Shown here piece after piece: positions 1 to 10,546 of a stretch of 64,000 nt of DNA. Within the stretch, counting starts at the first letter, position 1. Each line of letters begins with the position of its first letter. Source of the DNA: Platerodrilus igneus (Eukaryota > Arthropoda > Insecta > Coleoptera > Lycidae); contig JARFIW010000453.1 of assembly GCA_036346225.1 (NCBI GenBank), positions 8,370,001-8,434,000 of the forward strand. Reading direction: 5' to 3'. The translations under genes were made by a program, and so were the position numbers. The notes below the pieces were generated by a model. The model saw only the letters and a program-made list of their open reading frames with translations. It was not told the origin of the DNA and did no database searches.

Positions 1-5
1 CATAA

Positions 6-52
<47 letters not shown>
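6..52. repeat. (TA)n tract 1
   Basis: Nearly pure TA dinucleotide run, with short AAATA interruptions, at the left edge of block A. It is the first of eleven such tracts that separate every block in the first 23.7 kb. The others start near 1693, 10501, 12072, 14001, 16432, 18169, 18471, 20297, 21661 and 23610. Confidence 0.95.
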
Positions 53-57
<5 letters not shown>

Positions 58-1692
58 TCCCTCCAGGAACTTAACTGGATTTTATCTTGAACCTACCTTG
101 TCGACCAATAACAAAATTTGATATGCTACCGCCTTACTCGTTATCAATTTCGTATTCAACTTATAGCTCCTCGTTGATTTTATTTTATGACCTCGACTAG
201 CATTTATTTGGAATTATAAAATTCAGTTAATTCGATTCTATATAATGAAACAAATATTATGTACAGTTTTTGTAAATTATTTAAAATACACTTTTCAATT
301 AATTAATGTTGTAAATCTCTTTATCAAAAATCATACACCTTTTTAATCAAACCCAAAGTCACCAAAAAAACCTATTATTTTTATAAAAAAAAAAGTGTGG
401 AACGTTCAAAACCTCTTATCATATTACGCACTTTATACGTATGCAAGCCCTCTGTTTTGTTGACTTTTCACATTCATTTATATTAAGCAAATTCAATATT
501 CAAATAAAAAAATAGAAAAAAAATGTCTTATAATTAAAAATCTGACCTGGTCTATTTTCTTTACATTGACGCATCCATAATCAGCTAGCATTTCCCATGC
601 ATTAAGTCATCCATTTGAATAAAATTTATTTCCCCCAATTCAGAATTATTACATGCCCATTCGAAATATTGTTTATCCACACGCTTGAACCATTGCATTT
701 AAATTATTGCCATCACCTTCTGGACTACCATTATTAACTTATACTTATCTCATTCAGACTTATACCTTCTTATCAATTTCCCCAAACTTAGAATTGGATT
801 ATCATCCTCCGGACTCGGAAATCGTAGTTTATTTTCCCCGGACTTAGAAGACCTATTATTATTATGTTTTAGTTTAAATAAATTCCCTAAAATTTACTTA
901 CGTTTAATCGGCAATCGTAATTTTTATCTTCGCACTTATACAATTTTTCACTTTCAATTATTATTACGTATCGCACTTTATTTCATAGTGGCGTACCTCG
1001 GCATTTGTTGAGTTGAAAACTGACTTTGTTATCACTGTACCTGTTAATATCATTGCTCTTCTACTCCGTCAGTGGGTATGGTCTACAAACTCGTCGCTCA
1101 TTATAACCAATAAAATCTTTGCATTTAAAGTAGTTTCTGATGTAATTTTCTATGCTTTCAAATAATTGTGGCCTGCTCGCAGCTGCTTCGTTATCAAACA
1201 TGCCGCGTTTTGACGAATCTAATCGCTTTTCCATAAACAAGTGATGCAATTCGACTTTTAATTTTCATATGCATGTTATTTACGCAATTTTTAATCTCCT
1301 TTCTTATTAAAATGGTTAACTATTTTGTACGCATTTACACTATGCTTCTTGAAGCTCTATTTCTTATTTCCGTATTAACCTAATTGTTTGGAACTCTTTT
1401 GAATGCGTGTTTAATTACACTTTATTATGTTTACTTATAAATACGTGTGCTTCCACTGAAAAATATTATTATTTGCATGTCTTTCTTATTCCTACTCTAA
1501 CTATGCTTTTTCCTATATCTATTTGCGTCGCTTAAAACTACGTATACTTTATATACAGGGTGTTGACTGCTTACTATTTACAAACTATCTTCATTTCTCG
1601 ATTTTTAATTAAATAAATGCGGTTCTCTGCTTCCTATGGTAATTTCCAATTCCTAAACGACCTTTACTATAAAGTACACCCTTTATCACAGC
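53..1692 (-). mobile_element. Block A: LTR-sized non-coding element, family 1
   Basis: A 1.64-kb unit between two (TA)n tracts. It is homologous by eye to blocks B (16488-18168), C (18501-20296) and, reversed, D (21715-23609). On the minus strand it has a TATA-like site near 1046-1052, an initiator TCAGT centred at 1021 and a consensus 5' splice donor GTAAGT at 896-901. A degenerate A/T-rich short-repeat stretch follows the donor (about 600-800 on the plus strand). No convincing ORF is present. The right end runs through TTATCACAGCAA into (TA)n. Size, promoter and donor fit a solo LTR. A non-autonomous DNA transposon with imperfect inverted ends and a TA target is the alternative. Confidence 0.55.
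896..1052 (-). promoter_or_regulatory. Block A core promoter and 5' splice donor
   Basis: Reading the minus strand, GATATTAAC (TATA-like, about 1046-1052) lies about 30 nt before TCAGTTTTC (A at 1021), and GTAAGT lies about 120 nt further on (901-896). The same arrangement is kept in block D (TATATTAA, TCAGTTTTC, GTAAGTAG) and block B (TATATTTAA, TCAGTTTTA, GTGAGTAG). Conservation in diverged copies is the main evidence. Confidence 0.55.
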
Positions 1693-1717
1693 AATATATA
1701 TATATATATATATATAT
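1693..1717. repeat. (TA)n tract 2, left target of the gypsy-type element
   Basis: Short TA run between the end of block A (ATCACAGCAA) and the left LTR. The right LTR of the same element ends in another TA run (10501), so the retrotransposon appears to sit inside a former (TA)n tract. The target-site duplication cannot be resolved for that reason. Confidence 0.9.
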
Positions 1718-1720
1718 TCT

Positions 1721-3392
1721 TGTGCTAATATTACTCCACCCCTCCGCCCTTAATTTTTATTTTATAATTAATTTAATTTTACTTTTATTTATTTATAAAT
1801 TCTGATACACGACTTTTGTCGTCGCCCCTATTTTTAGTATTCAATAAATGACTCCTATATGATGAGTTTTAGCAAAGTTTGGTTGGTTATTTATTTAACT
1901 GTTTATTACAATGTTTTATGCCTCGACTATATGAAACCTTTATCTCAGGGTGTTCACCTACTCACCGTGAGTTCAATCGTGAGTAGATGTGCACTGTCCA
2001 ACCAAACTGCACACTCGTTTGTTTTACTACCTTTTTAATATGGAATTATTTACTGTATATGCCAAATTTTACTGATCAATGTTGCTTGGTGCCAAATTAA
2101 TTTATGTATACTATTTCTGACTTTAATTTTGACGGTTTAAGATATTACACGGTACTTACCTGAATTATACTGCGCTGAATGCCTTCTGTAAATGTTTCTG
2201 GCTCTAGATCTTAGTCACCGTACGCACCTTCACAAAGATTCACAATCGCTGTTCACTTGCGTATCGCCTCCAGGTGTTCTTAACAATTTTGCTGACCCCA
2301 AATTTCCCCTGCGTTAATTCTTCCTTGTAATATGCTGCTCTCCTATTTTTCCTCTTCGTGCTCCAATCAATCCTTTCGCCTTTCCGTATCCAATCCAAAT
2401 CTATCCTGCCGTACTGTTCCAAATCAACCTATTCCCTGCTATTCCTTCAATATCCACTCTATGTCCTACTGCCTTTAATCTATCCAAATCACTCCAAAAT
2501 TATTAATATCGTCGTTGCTTTGTATATCCACTCGAATCTCCTGCTGCCGTTTAACCAATCGTCCCAAATCCAATACCAATCTCGTTCAAACCTATCTAAA
2601 TCGTCGCTTTCCCGTCGCACTATTAACTACTCTAAATATTCTTCTATAATCGCCGCTTTTATACTACCGATGCTTCTTATACTTTCACTTGACTAAATCA
2701 GACTATTTAACTCAAAAAAACATTTATTTCATCAACTATTTATACAACTTTTAACGCAGGTTTGCAAAACACGCCTTTATACTGAATATAATCGAAAAAA
2801 ATCCTTTATTTACTTCGCTAAGCAATAAGCATAACAACCTTAGCTCACTTAATTACATTTTAAACGCATACAATATCCAATAACAATTCGTCTTTACTCT
2901 AGTGTCCAAAATACCTTCACTATAGTCTTTATATACATTCATAATTTCTACCATTGGTCCTAAACACTTCACAATTCTCCAATAATATTTTATATTTCTA
3001 TTCACTTATAATTTTGATTTTACAATTCGTCCAAAAGTTGATTCTATTTAAATGAAAAGCCAAAATATTTACACAAGACCTGGACGCTTGGTTGATTGTA
3101 GATATCCATAGACGCGTCCGGTTTTCAGACGGCAAATGTACTTTCAATGGCTTATAAAATTTCAACTCAGTATAAAACCTTGAGTACCGTGCATTGTATC
3201 AACGTCATAAAGTCATGTTGTTTACCTTTGGCACATGCGTTTCAAACTAAATGGTAAATACTTTAGCATATGTAAAGTACAGCAAAATATAGTTTTAACT
3301 TATGGATCTGATTTATGAATCATGTTGTTTGGCATACACCCTTTTAACACAAATCTACCCTTAGAAGCCTTGTACCCACCCCTTACATTACA
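1721..3392 (-). repeat. 3' LTR of the gypsy-type element
   Basis: A 1672-bp LTR with TG...CA ends, about 99% identical to 8824-10499. In element orientation a TATAAAAG box lies near 2651-2658. It is followed by a degenerate array of GATTTGG/GATTGG-like motifs (about 2640 down to 2340). Short open frames of up to 112 codons occur on both strands, and I regard them as chance or LTR-internal frames rather than genes. Compared with most insect gypsy LTRs (a few hundred bp) this LTR is long. Confidence 0.92.
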
Positions 3393-3403
3393 TTGGCCCC
3401 ACT
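3393..3403 (-). other. Polypurine-tract candidate
   Basis: Directly upstream of the 3' LTR in element orientation the sequence is AGTGGGGCCAA and then TGTAATG. The short G run next to the LTR start is where a plus-strand primer tract is expected, though it is weak and interrupted by CC. Confidence 0.45.
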
Positions 3404-3637
3404 GATTTTGAATGAAATTGGAAATTTCGTATGTTTTTCTCTTCCCTGGTGTGCATAAATTTCTAATTTTATTTAAAACCACCCTCTCGCATTTTTACAT
3501 CTCAATTGGTCAACCCCTATTCGCCTTTCTCTCACATCTATCTTACTACGCTATATACTAACCTATACTATAAACAAAACAACAAAAAAAAACAAAAACT
3601 AAAACTAAACTTTCCGTTGCATGAACTACATAATAAA

Positions 3638-4695
3638 CTATCCTACTAAACCCTCTTCCTGTACAATTCTATATGGGTATAAATTCTCCAAGTGAAAACG
3701 CCCGCGATATCCCCCTGTCATATTATCTAGCTCAAACGTATTTCCTTCAGCAAAAATACGCGTAATCTTGTACGGCCCTTCATAAGGAAACAACAACTTC
3801 GCGCAAATGTTTCTGTCGCGGTTTGAAACCCTTAACCGTTTTACTACCACCAGATCCCCTATTTCAAAAGTCGTTCTTTTTTTAATTTTTCTACACCTTC
3901 GCTCGATGTCCCTACGCTGCATCCTTTCAATTCTACGCCTAGCACTACCCAACAACTCTGTGATGTCTTGTATCTCGACTTCCTCCCTCCATGGTCTAGC
4001 TGGTATAATCCTTTGCATCAATGTTACCGGACATGTTTTCGTAACCGAACTCGGTACGCAATTCATAAAATTTTCAATTTGTGGCAGATATCTAATCCAT
4101 CTGTCGTGATGCTCCTGTGTCGCCAACCGTAGATATTTTATTACCTCCCGTATATAACGTTCGCATGGATTTGCTTTCGGATGCCGTATACTGCTAAATG
4201 ATACCTTAATATTTGTCCTATTTAACCCGTTCCTGAATCTTTGATTGTTGAAATACGTCGCGTTGTCTACCATAATCCTTTCCATCTTCCCGACCTGGCT
4301 TTCAAATGCTCTAATCGACTGCATTGCGTGCACCGTGTTACTTCGTCTTGCCAGAAATAATTTGACAAATTTCGAAAAAACGTTTACCATCACCAATATA
4401 TGTCGATACCCCTGTTCACTCGTAATCAGGTTGCTCAAGTAATCAATCGCTACCAATTCTAACGGTCCATTTACGCTCACGTTCAACGGTATATTCTGCA
4501 ACACCACGTTCTTGTCTTTACCTAGAATACAAATTTCACACCGATTGATCCTTTCTTTAACCACCGTGATATCATTTCGTGCATAAAACGCCTCTCTAAA
4601 TACCAAAAATGTTTTTCTGATGCCTATATGTCCAAATTTTAAATGAATTTCGTCTATAATTTCAACAGCCGCGTCTCTGGAAACACTACCAGCTC
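3638..4695 (-). pseudogene. pol: Integrase domain of pol
   Basis: The 322-codon open part (3638-4606) holds the DDE core. With residues counted from its first codon these are D55 in VAIDY, D114 in MVDNATYF and E149 in NPCER, a D-58-D-34-E spacing. C23 and C26 (RCEIC) are the second half of the HHCC zinc finger. The two histidines lie just upstream in the same frame (about 4625-4645), before the frame change near 4660-4690 that separates this from RNase H. A GPY/F-type module (FPYEGPYKI, about residues 273-281) lies in the C-terminal domain. No chromodomain is seen. The role would be insertion of the cDNA into host DNA, here apparently into (TA)n. The domain itself looks complete but is out of frame with the upstream pol. 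Confidence 0.9.
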
Positions 4696-5298
4696 TGCAT
4701 CCCCTATCCTTTTTGCCACAAACTGCCCTACGATGGTAAATCCCCGGTATTCTTCCATATTTTCTCCTGTTAATTTCTCGCGTATCGAGTTCACCTCACT
4801 GTGCCTTTGCGTCTGTATAAGCTTGGCGTTCGTCCATCGACCAACATCCCTGAACTCCTGCAAAGCAATTAAACAACCCTTGACGTTTTGATTCGCTTCC
4901 ACCTGCGGTCTGCTTAGAAAATCCGCCGTCACATTTTCTTTTCCTGGTTTATGCTTAATTTCAAAGTCGTATTCCTGTAACACCAATGCCCACCTATACA
5001 ACCTACTGTTTAAAAACTCCTTTTTCTTCATGAACGTTACCACCGTGTTGTCGGATTCTATTAAAAATTTCTTACCTAATAAATAAAAACCCAACTTTTT
5101 CACTGCATATACGATTGCCAACATCTCCTTCTCTGCCGTCGCATACCTGGTTTCGCAGTCTTTTAATACCCTAGAAATGAATACAATTGGTACTTCAGCT
5201 CCGTCGTGAATCTGCACCAACTCAGCCCCGATTGCATATTTCGACGCATCCGTCCTCAAAATAAAATCGTCTTTAAAATTTGGATATTTTAACGCCAA
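4654..5298 (-). pseudogene. pol: RNase H domain of pol
   Basis: The open part covers 214 codons. RNase H acidic residues are recognisable in LRTDASKYAIGAEL, in TAEKEMLAIVYAV and in LIESDN, followed by the tether and linker (HKPGKENVTADFLSRP) typical of gypsy Pol. The domain degrades the RNA template during cDNA synthesis. Upstream it is separated from RT by a frame change in an A-rich stretch near 5365-5385 (minus strand). The intervening codons in the new frame look like ordinary RT connection sequence, so a single short indel explains the break. Downstream another frame change near 4660-4690 precedes integrase. Confidence 0.9.
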
Positions 5299-5344
5299 CT
5301 CCGTATAAAACGTACTTTTTAAATCCTGGAACGCTTTTTCTCGT

Positions 5345-6361
5345 TCAGCAGTCCACTTCCATCTTTCTTTTTTTCTTTAACAAACTCACCAACGGCACAC
5401 ACAATTCAGAATACCTTGGTATAAACCTTTTGTAATAATTTAGAACCCCTAAAAATCCTCGCAATCCTCTTACATTTTTCGGTTGCGCAATATTTTTCAA
5501 CTCGTCCAATCTTTTATTACAAATTTTCATCCCTTGTTCGCTAATTGCAAACCCTAAATACATAACCTTGCTCTTAAACAACTCGCATTTCTCCACGTTC
5601 AGCTTCAAACCCCCTTCGTCCAGTCGTTGGATCACCTTTTCTAAATGCTCCAGGTGTTCTTGCTCGTTCCTTGAAAAAATCAACAAATCGTCCACATAAT
5701 GCGAACAGAAACATTCATACTCGTTAAACAGCTTCTGCATGGCCCTTACAAGTGCTGCTGAAGAACTACTTAAACCAAACGGAACTACAGAAAACATATA
5801 AATCTCCCCTTCGATACCAAACCCCGTAAACTTTTTACTGTCTTCATGCAACGGAATTAACCAAAATGAATTTTTTTAATCTAATTTACTGAAAATCTTC
5901 ATCTCATACACTTTATACAACAAATTATCCAACCCTTGTGGTTGTTCGTACTGCGGTTTCGTAATCGAATTCAACTTCCTCGCATCCAAACAAATCCTTA
6001 TATCCCTTTTGTTGGGTTTAGGTACAATAACTACCGGGTTCACATATGGAGTTTTCGCTGGTTCGATAATACCTTCTTTTAACATTTTCTTTATCTCGGC
6101 TTTAACCCTATTTCTTATGGCAAACGAAATTGGATACACCCTTGTATTAAACCCGTTGTCTTCCGTGACCTTCAACTTATGCATATACCGCCTCGCAAAT
6201 CTTGGCTCTTCATTAAACAAGCCTATATATTTATTAAACAATTCCTCTAGCTTCACCCTAATTTCATTACTCACTTTCCCTATCTGTTCATCATTAATTA
6301 ATCTCGCAAACATATTACATAATCTCACTTCAATCCGTCCATAATTATCCTCTTTTATCAT
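5345..6361 (-). pseudogene. pol: Reverse transcriptase domain of pol, with in-frame stop
   Basis: Two open parts (5876-6361 and 5345-5851) in the same frame are separated only by a TAA at 5876-5878. The N-terminal part has the fingers motif YPISFAIRNRVKAEI, then IEPAKTPYVNPVVIVPK and RICLDARKLN, ending in KIFSKLD, whose last residue is the first catalytic aspartate. The stop therefore falls exactly one codon after motif A. The second part carries VVPFGLSSSSAALVRAMQ and the YVDD box (HYVDDLLIFS), then KCELF and LGFAISEQG. The family assignment to Ty3/gypsy is secure. This copy cannot yield functional RT without read-through. Confidence 0.93.
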
Positions 6362-6419
6362 TCCTAATCCTGTACTATCTATATCATTCCATTCCTATAT
6401 TCTGAACTGACCGTAGGTA

Positions 6420-6850
6420 CCACCCATAACCTATCTTTATCAAATATCCTAATTGACCTATCCTTTCCATCTATATTCAACCCAAACTCTTCTATAAAAT
6501 CCATTCCTAATATGAAATCTAGCTGCAACCCCTTTGTAATTAAAAACTCTGCATCTCCTGCTTCTTTATTCCTATATATATCGGTACACGGATAACACTA
6601 TAAATCGTCGTTAGCTTTTTGTTCATCGCTGACCATAAGTTAACCCCATCAATTGTTCCTATTCGTCCCTTTAAAAATTCTTCATGTTTTACTACCACAT
6701 TCTCATTTACCAGCGACAACTGTGAACCACTATCAACTAAAGCAACATATAAACAATCCCTTAAATTAATATTTATAAACAACAAATTCTTTTTATTAAA
6801 GATATAACTATTTAACAATAAATCCCTTATACTATTACACACGTCGACAT
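6420..6850 (-). pseudogene. pol: Retropepsin (aspartic protease) of pol, frameshifted
   Basis: The first open part (6540-6842) holds the active-site motif YVALVDSGSQLSLV. The C-terminal flap and hydrophobic-Gly motif (FILGMDFI) is found near 6490-6510 in another frame, so a frame change falls close to 6540-6560. The protease frame is -1 relative to gag and open only from about 6872, because a TGA lies at 6873-6875. The gag/pol overlap is thus only about 15 nt. An A9 run at 6886-6894 is an obvious slippage site, but a -1 shift there runs into that TGA. How pol was expressed is not clear from this copy. Confidence 0.85.
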
Positions 6851-6856
6851 TTATCC

Positions 6857-8671
6857 CTAAGCGGTCGGTCGTTCAAAAATTCGCGTTTTTTTTTGTTCCT
6901 GTGGCGTCTCGTGAATCTGCACCACCTCAATCCTATCTGGGTCCGTTGTCATCGCGCTCGTCGTCATATGCTGGACGTTTACGTCCCTGTCCGTCCGGCT
7001 GTTTCCATTGTGTATTCCGCCCCCAGTAGTCCGGCCGTCATCCTCGTCGTTGCTGTGCTGATATCTGTTTTGTCCATTGTATTCATTTGCCCTGTGATCC
7101 CTATTGTAATACGGTCGTCTATGTCCTTCGTGTCCCCATTGATTCTGATGTCCGTGGTTGAAATTGTCCTGTCTGTAATTAGGTCGGTGTTCGTGGTACG
7201 GTTGTCGTCGGCTGTCTTCCCTATAACCCCTGTTTTGCTCCCAATAGTTTGTCCGCGTTTTCGCCTCCAGTGCTGTCGCTAAATCAAAGTTTCTCATTAC
7301 CCCTAAGAATTCCCTCAATGTCTTGACGTTCTGTACCACTACCACCTTTGTAACTTCCGGTTCCATATGTCCTGCTAGTAGTAGTACAATGTCGTCCTCG
7401 CCCAATTTTGGTGTCAAGTGTTGTGCCTGATTAAACTTGTCAATCGCGTATTCTTCGCGTGTGCCGTGAGTCCTGCTGTAATGTCCGGTAATTAGATTCG
7501 TCCGTATGTCAGTCTGGTGTGTATTGCTCCAAAATTGCTCTATAAAAAGTCGTCTAAAATCGGCGTACGTGTCGTATTGTCTGCGGATGATATTATGCCA
7601 TTTTTCGGCGTTGCCCGTCAAAGTCGCCCCCACGATCTGTAGTTTTGTTCTCTCATTTTCAGTCCCTACGATCTCGTCTAGTCGGTCCAAAAACCCCATG
7701 GGCTGTTCTGTCCTTCGTCCCTCAAACTTTGGTAATGCGTCCCGGTTTAATCTAACGTGCTGTCCGTAGTCTAGTCCAACGCGCCTTCTTTCTAGTTCGT
7801 CCAACTTGTCCTGTATCTGTCTAACTTCCTGTCCGACCCTATTTTCCAATACTGTCGCGTTGTCTATCAGTTTTGCGTCCAGTTGCGTCCTAACATTTAC
7901 GTTTTCATTTTGTATAGTCTCCAACGTCTGTCCTAAATTTCGGTAGTGCGTCGTATGTCTTTTGTTACATGTCTGTATTTCCGTATTAAGTGTCGAAAAC
8001 CCGCTTATCATTGTCTCTTCTACCGTATCCACACGTGTCTTAAATTCCGTTCTTAGGTCCGTCCGTGTCGCGTTTAAGTCTCCCTGTAAGTGTACCCGTG
8101 TGTGTTCCAACTTGTCGTCAACTCTGTCTACTTGTTGTTGTACCTCTGTCCGCATGTCGTCCTTTACAATTTGTATTTGTGTTAGTAGATAGTCCTGCGT
8201 GTAGTTCATTTTTGCCGTCAGTTCCGAGTGCGCCTTCCTAAACTCGTTCCTTAATTCGTTATGTGATTCTGTAATTCTATCTGTCAGTTCCGTTTTTAGT
8301 TCGGCATGTGATTCAGTAATTTTATCCGTCAGTTCTGTTTTAACGGTTTTTAGTTCCGTATGTGTCTCTTCCATTTTGTTCGTTAAATTTGTCTGCAGTT
8401 TTGTGTGTGATGCTGCCATTGTCTTTAAATCATCTTTCATACTCATCAGAAATCTCATAATGTCCTGGGTTCCGTCGGCTTCTGCTACCCTAACCTCCGG
8501 TACCGTCGCCTGGTCCGTGTCCATGCCTGTCACCTCCGGCTCTGTCTGCCTCACGTCCGTCTCCTGTATGTCTCCCCCTGCGTCTAGCTCCATGTCCTGT
8601 GTCCCTAATTCCATTTCAACACCGTATATCCGTCCCGATCTCGTGATCCTTTTCGTGTCCGCGTCCGTCAT
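6857..8671 (-). CDS. gag: Gag-like structural protein, intact, 604 aa
   Basis: An uninterrupted 604-codon frame begins at an ATG at the first position expected after the leader. Residues 1-70 are acidic. Residues 75-295 are rich in heptad-like segments (LKT, TELTDKITESH, RVDTVEE), suggesting a very long coiled coil. Residues 112-141 are a tandem pair of nearly identical 15-mers (TELTDKITESHAELK and TELTDRITESHNELR). Residues 312-480 resemble a retrotransposon capsid core (LPKFEGRR, FLDRLDEIV, NAEKWHNIIRRQY, DFRRLFIEQFWS). Residues 485-545 are rich in Arg, His, Asn and Tyr. No CCHC zinc knuckle is present. The protein would assemble the particle and bind RNA through the basic tail. It stops at TAG 6857-6859, just before the protease frame. 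Confidence 0.88.
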   Translation of the reverse strand: MTDADTKRITRSGRIYGVEMELGTQDMELDAGGDIQETDVRQTEPEVTGMDTDQATVPEVRVAEADGTQDIMRFLMSMKDDLKTMAASHTKLQTNLTNKMEETHTELKTVKTELTDKITESHAELKTELTDRITESHNELRNEFRKAHSELTAKMNYTQDYLLTQIQIVKDDMRTEVQQQVDRVDDKLEHTRVHLQGDLNATRTDLRTEFKTRVDTVEETMISGFSTLNTEIQTCNKRHTTHYRNLGQTLETIQNENVNVRTQLDAKLIDNATVLENRVGQEVRQIQDKLDELERRRVGLDYGQHVRLNRDALPKFEGRRTEQPMGFLDRLDEIVGTENERTKLQIVGATLTGNAEKWHNIIRRQYDTYADFRRLFIEQFWSNTHQTDIRTNLITGHYSRTHGTREEYAIDKFNQAQHLTPKLGEDDIVLLLAGHMEPEVTKVVVVQNVKTLREFLGVMRNFDLATALEAKTRTNYWEQNRGYREDSRRQPYHEHRPNYRQDNFNHGHQNQWGHEGHRRPYYNRDHRANEYNGQNRYQHSNDEDDGRTTGGGIHNGNSRTDRDVNVQHMTTSAMTTDPDRIEVVQIHETPQEQKKTRIFERPTA

Positions 8672-8800
8672 CTCTGCTGCTTAGTTTTGAACTGGTTTTC
8701 TGCAAAATAATAAAGAAAAAACTACGGGCCCCACCTAATCTCGGGATCCCGTATCTTACTATCTTTCACTCTAGTACTTTTCTAGCCTTTTTTCGAGCCT

Positions 8801-8817
8801 CCATGTTGGGTTTGCCA
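8801..8817 (-). other. Primer-binding-site candidate
   Basis: In element orientation TGGCAAACCCAACATGG starts 6 nt after the 5' LTR. It begins with the TGG expected for pairing with a tRNA 3' CCA. I could not assign the tRNA. Confidence 0.5.
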
Positions 8818-8823
8818 CTTTCT

Positions 8824-10498
8824 TGTGCTAATATTACTCCACCCCTCCGCCCTTAATTTTTATTTTATAATTAATTTAATTTTACTTTTATTTATTTATA
8901 AATTCTGATACACGACTTTTGTCGTCGCCCCTATTTTTAGTATTCAATAAATGACTCCTATATGATGAGTTTTAGCAAAGTTTGGTTGGTTATCTATTTA
9001 ACTGTTTATTACAATGTTTTATGCCTCGACTATATGAAACCTTTATCTCAGGGTGTTCACCTACTCACCGTGGTTCAATCGTGAGTAGATGTGCACTGTC
9101 CAACCAAACTGCACACTCGTTTGTTTTACTACCTTTTTAATATGGAATTATTTACTGTATATGCCAAATTTTACTGATCAATGTTGCTTGGTGCCAAATT
9201 AATTTATGTATACTATTTCCGACTTTAATTTTGACGGTTTAAGATATTACACGGTACTTACCTGAATTATACTGCGCTGAATGCCTTCTGTAAATGTTTC
9301 TGGCTCTAGATCTTAGTCACCGTACGCACCTTCACAAAGATTCACAATCGCTGTTCACTTGCGTATCGCCTCCAGGTGTTCTTAACAATTTTGCTGACAC
9401 CAAATTTCCCCTGCGTTAATTCTTCCTTGTAATATGCTGCTCTCCTATTTTTCCTCTTCGTGCTCCAATCAATCCTTTCGCCTTTCCGTATCCAATCCAA
9501 ATCTATCCTGCCGTACTATTCCAAATCAACCTATTCCCTGCTATTCCTTCAATATCCACTCTATGTCCTACTGCCTTTAATCTATCCAAATCACTCCAAA
9601 ATTATTAATATCGTCGTTGCTTTGTATATCCACTCGAATCTCCTGCTGCCGTTTAACCAATCGTCCCAAATCCAATACCAATCTCGTTCAAACCTATCTA
9701 AATCGTCGCTTTCCCGTCGCACTATTAACCACTCTAAATATTCTTCTATAATTGCCGCTTTTATACTACCGATGCTTCTTATACTTTCACTTGACTAAAT
9801 CAGACTATTTAACTCAAAAAACATTTATTTCATCAACTATTTATACAACTTTTAACGCAGGTTTGCAAAACACGTCTTTATACTGAATATAATCGAAAAA
9901 AAATCCCTTTATTTACTTCGCTAAGCAATAAGCATAACAACCTTAGCTCACTTAGTTACATTTTTAAACGCATACAATATCCAATAACAATTCGTCTTTA
10001 CTCTAGTGTCCAAAATACCTTCACTATAGTCTTTATATACATTCATAATTTCTACCATTGGTCCTAAACACTTCACAATTCTCCAATAATATTTTATATT
10101 TCTATTCACTTATAATTTTGATTTTACAATTCGTGCAAAAGTTGATTCTATTTAAATGAAAAGCCAAAATATTTACACAAGACCTGGACGCTTGGTTGAT
10201 TGTAGATATCCATAGACGCGTCCGGTTTTCAGACGGCAAATGTACTTTCAATGGCTTATAAAATTTCAACTCAGTATAAAACCTTGAGTACCGTGCATTG
10301 TATCAACGTCATAAAGTCATGTTGTTTACCTTTGGCACATGCGTTTCAAACTAAATGGTAAATACTTTAGCATATGTAAAGTACAGCAAAATATAGTTTT
10401 TAACTTATGGATCTGATTTATGAATCATGTTGTTTGGCATACACCCTTTTTAACACAAATCTACCCTTAAAAGCCTTGTACCCCCCCCCTTACATTAC

Positions 10499-10499
<1 letters not shown>
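8824..10499 (-). repeat. 5' LTR of the gypsy-type element
   Basis: A 1676-bp LTR, the promoter-bearing copy for this element, with the same TG...CA ends and the same TATAAAAG box and GATTTGG-like array as the 3' LTR. Differences from 1721-3392 that I could find are about 11 substitutions plus length changes in A, T and C runs. The distal end abuts the (TA)n tract at 10501. Confidence 0.92.

Positions 10500-10500
<1 letters not shown>

Positions 10501-10542
<42 letters not shown>
10501..10542. repeat. (TA)n tract 3
   Basis: A pure TA run of about 21 units directly next to the 5' LTR of the gypsy-type element. It matches tract 2 on the other side of the insertion. Confidence 0.95.

Positions 10543-10546
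<4 letters not shown>

Larger units (their letters stand above)
1721..10499 (-). mobile_element. Ty3/gypsy-type LTR retrotransposon, nearly full length
   Basis: An 8.78-kb element on the minus strand: 5' LTR (8824-10499), primer-binding-site candidate, gag (6857-8671), protease, reverse transcriptase, RNase H and integrase in gypsy order (6850 down to 3638), a purine-rich tract and the 3' LTR (1721-3392). LTR ends are TGTAATG...TTAGCACA in element orientation. No env-like ORF fits in the roughly 245 bp between integrase and the 3' LTR. Gag is intact, but pol has one in-frame stop and about three frame changes, so this copy could not make a complete Pol. The LTRs differ at only about 11 substitutions and 8 mostly homopolymer indels, so insertion is recent or pol indels are partly sequencing errors. 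Confidence 0.93.

Noticed and set aside
2358..2696. 112-codon frame in the left LTR, repeated at 9460-9798 in the right LTR
   Set aside because: Both copies lie inside the LTR on the strand opposite to the element, and have a low-complexity composition created by the ATCCAAATC-like array. Identity between copies reflects LTR identity, not selection.
6893..8684. Several plus-strand frames of 76-129 codons opposite gag and pol
   Set aside because: They are antisense shadows of the gag and pol frames and show no domain.
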